From: Candidatus Bathyarchaeota archaeon
Lineage (GTDB): Archaea > Thermoproteota > Bathyarchaeia > TCS64
Reading direction: 5' to 3'
Length of the DNA stretch: 6,017 bases
Assembly (NCBI GenBank): GCA_030691555.1
Contig: JAUYEB010000062.1
Span: 1 to 6,017 of the forward strand
Shown here: positions 5,137-6,017 of the stretch, piece after piece
How the letters are laid out: each line of letters opens with the position of its first letter
Position numbering within the stretch: the first letter of the stretch is position 1
Translations under genes and position numbers: made by a program
The notes under the pieces: model-generated
What the model saw: only the letters and a program-made list of their open reading frames with translations
What the model was told of the DNA's origin: nothing
Databases searched by the model: none

Positions 5137-5739
5137 ATGAAGGAATATGTCCTACCCAAGCTACCGTACGCCTACGAGGCGCTCGAGCCAGTCATAGACG
5201 CTGCGACGGTCACCCTGCACCACGATAAGCACCACAACGCCTACGTGGCGGGGTTCAACGGGACCCTGAAGAAGATAGTGGAGGCCCGGGAGAAGGGCGA
5301 CTACGCCTCGATCAAGGCGCTTGACAAGGACCTCGCCTTCCACGGGAGCGGGGTGGTCCTCCACAACCTCTACTGGGAGAACCTCTGCCCCAAGGCGGAG
5401 TGCAAGGAGCCGGTGACCGGCGCCTTCCTCGATCAGGTGAAGGCCGACTTCGGCGACCTCGCCAAGCTGAAGGCGGAGATGGGCGCCGCCGCGAAGGCCG
5501 TCGAGGGCTCGGGCTGGTCGGTCCTCGTCTGGGAGCCAGCCTCGAAGCAGCTGCTCGTGCTCCAGGCGGAGAACCACCAGAAGCTCACCATCTGGGGCGT
5601 GGTGCCGCTCCTCGTCATCGACGTCTGGGAGCACGCCTACTACCTCAAGTACCAGAACAACCGCGCCGCCTACGTCGACGCCCTCTGGGGCATCGTCAAC
5701 TGGGCCGCTGTGGAGAAGAGGTTCAGGGCCGCGAAGTAG
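5137..5739 (+). CDS. sod: Superoxide dismutase, Fe/Mn family
   Basis: The protein has 200 residues, a normal length. It converts superoxide to O2 and H2O2 in the cytosol; no signal peptide is present. The N-terminal helical domain starts LPKLPYAYEALEP. All four metal ligands are visible: His28 (LHHDKHH), His76 (VVLHNLYW), Asp162 and His166 (IDVWEHAYY). Tyr36 is the gateway Tyr. The second-shell position is His147 (AENHQK) from the C-terminal domain, where bacterial MnSOD has Gln; no Gln occupies the N-terminal FeSOD position (AFHGSGVV). His there is typical of archaeal and some cambialistic enzymes, so metal choice cannot be settled by sequence. The ATG at 5137 has GGAG at 5125-5128 and a TATA box at 5088. 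The frame stays open upstream, but that extension is not SOD-like. It ends 14 bp from the convergent dehydrogenase gene. Confidence 0.97.
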   Translation: MKEYVLPKLPYAYEALEPVIDAATVTLHHDKHHNAYVAGFNGTLKKIVEAREKGDYASIKALDKDLAFHGSGVVLHNLYWENLCPKAECKEPVTGAFLDQVKADFGDLAKLKAEMGAAAKAVEGSGWSVLVWEPASKQLLVLQAENHQKLTIWGVVPLLVIDVWEHAYYLKYQNNRAAYVDALWGIVNWAAVEKRFRAAK

Positions 5740-5753
5740 CCTCCCCCCGTTTC

Positions 5754-6017
5754 TTAGAAGGTCACGTTCTTCTGCTCGGGCACCGTGAAGGGCGGCCTCT
5801 TCCCCTCGAGGAATGCCTTTATGCTCTCGGCGCAGCGCTCCGCCATCTTGCGGCGCGTCTCCCACGTGGCTGACGCCATGTGGGGGGTGACTAGGACGTT
5901 CTCCAGTTTGAGCAGCTCCTCGGTTAGGGGGGTGGGCTCGACCTCGAAGACGTCGAGGGCGGCGCCTGCTATCCTCTTCGCCTTGAGCGCCTCGGTGAGT
6001 GCCTTCTGGTCGATGAC
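5754..6017 (-). CDS. D-isomer-specific 2-hydroxyacid dehydrogenase, C-terminal part (5' end outside window)
   Basis: The minus strand is open from the right edge to TAA (5756-5754), giving 87 residues that begin VIDQKALTEALKAKRIAGAA. This is the end of the NAD(P)-binding domain and the return to the substrate domain of the glyoxylate reductase/phosphoglycerate dehydrogenase superfamily. The catalytic Glu is Glu27 in DVFEVEP and the catalytic His is His46 in VTPHMASAT, 19 residues apart. Glu precedes His in the family order; the catalytic Arg lies upstream, out of view. The tail GKRPPFTV is the usual last helix and end, with no ACT domain, so a short GyaR-like hydroxypyruvate/glyoxylate reductase type is more likely than long SerA. 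These cytosolic enzymes reduce 2-oxoacids. Specificity is not visible. The gene converges on the SOD gene. Confidence 0.93.
   Translation of the reverse strand, partial: VIDQKALTEALKAKRIAGAALDVFEVEPTPLTEELLKLENVLVTPHMASATWETRRKMAERCAESIKAFLEGKRPPFTVPEQKNVTF

Noticed and set aside
5161..5865. Minus-strand frame opposite SOD and extending into the right-edge gene
   Set aside because: It is antisense to SOD, and over 5754-5865 it is in a different frame from the hydroxyacid dehydrogenase motifs.

Overview
The window looks like a GC-rich archaeal chromosome segment. Two tRNA genes and four protein-coding transcription units each have an AT-rich TATA-like box about 20-35 bp before the RNA or start codon. 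Both tRNA genes encode their 3' CCA. The coding sequences use ATA (Ile) and AGG/AGA (Arg) freely, and the superoxide dismutase has the His-type active site seen in archaeal enzymes. The genes resemble those of thermophilic archaea, possibly of the TACK group, but I cannot place the lineage from this sequence alone.

Layout, left to right. (1) 1-894 (+) is the 3' part of a DUF917/S-Me-THD family protein cut by the left edge. (2) 895-1302 holds a non-coding stretch with a two-way terminator-like hairpin, then two minus-strand tRNA genes, Leu(GAG) and His(GTG), each with its own TATA box. (3) 1447-2697 (+) is a 12-helix major facilitator (MFS) transporter starting at GTG. It ends in a 4-bp tail-to-tail overlap with (4) a minus-strand two-gene operon: a nitroreductase-family flavoprotein (3362-3886), then a phosphonatase-like HAD hydrolase (2694-3362), joined by a TGATG stop/start overlap. 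(5) 3887-4198 is a 312-bp divergent intergenic region. It is the most structured non-coding DNA here: an 11-bp-period array of GTGC plus T-tracts, inverted repeats, and two terminator-like hairpins. (6) 4199-5011 (+) is an aldo/keto reductase family protein with an intact catalytic tetrad. (7) 5137-5739 (+) is an Fe/Mn superoxide dismutase with its own promoter. (8) 5754-6017 (-) is the C-terminal part of a D-isomer-specific 2-hydroxyacid dehydrogenase cut by the right edge; it is easy to miss because its start lies outside.

The theme is general redox and small-molecule metabolism: flavin reductase, aldo/keto reductase, superoxide dismutase and hydroxyacid dehydrogenase, plus an exporter/importer and a small phosphatase-like enzyme. 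Only the nitroreductase-HAD pair is clearly one operon; the others appear to be separate units. I see no mobile element, CRISPR array, toxin-antitoxin pair or defence island. The best candidate for something undescribed is the helically phased repeat array between the divergent nitroreductase and aldo/keto reductase promoters.
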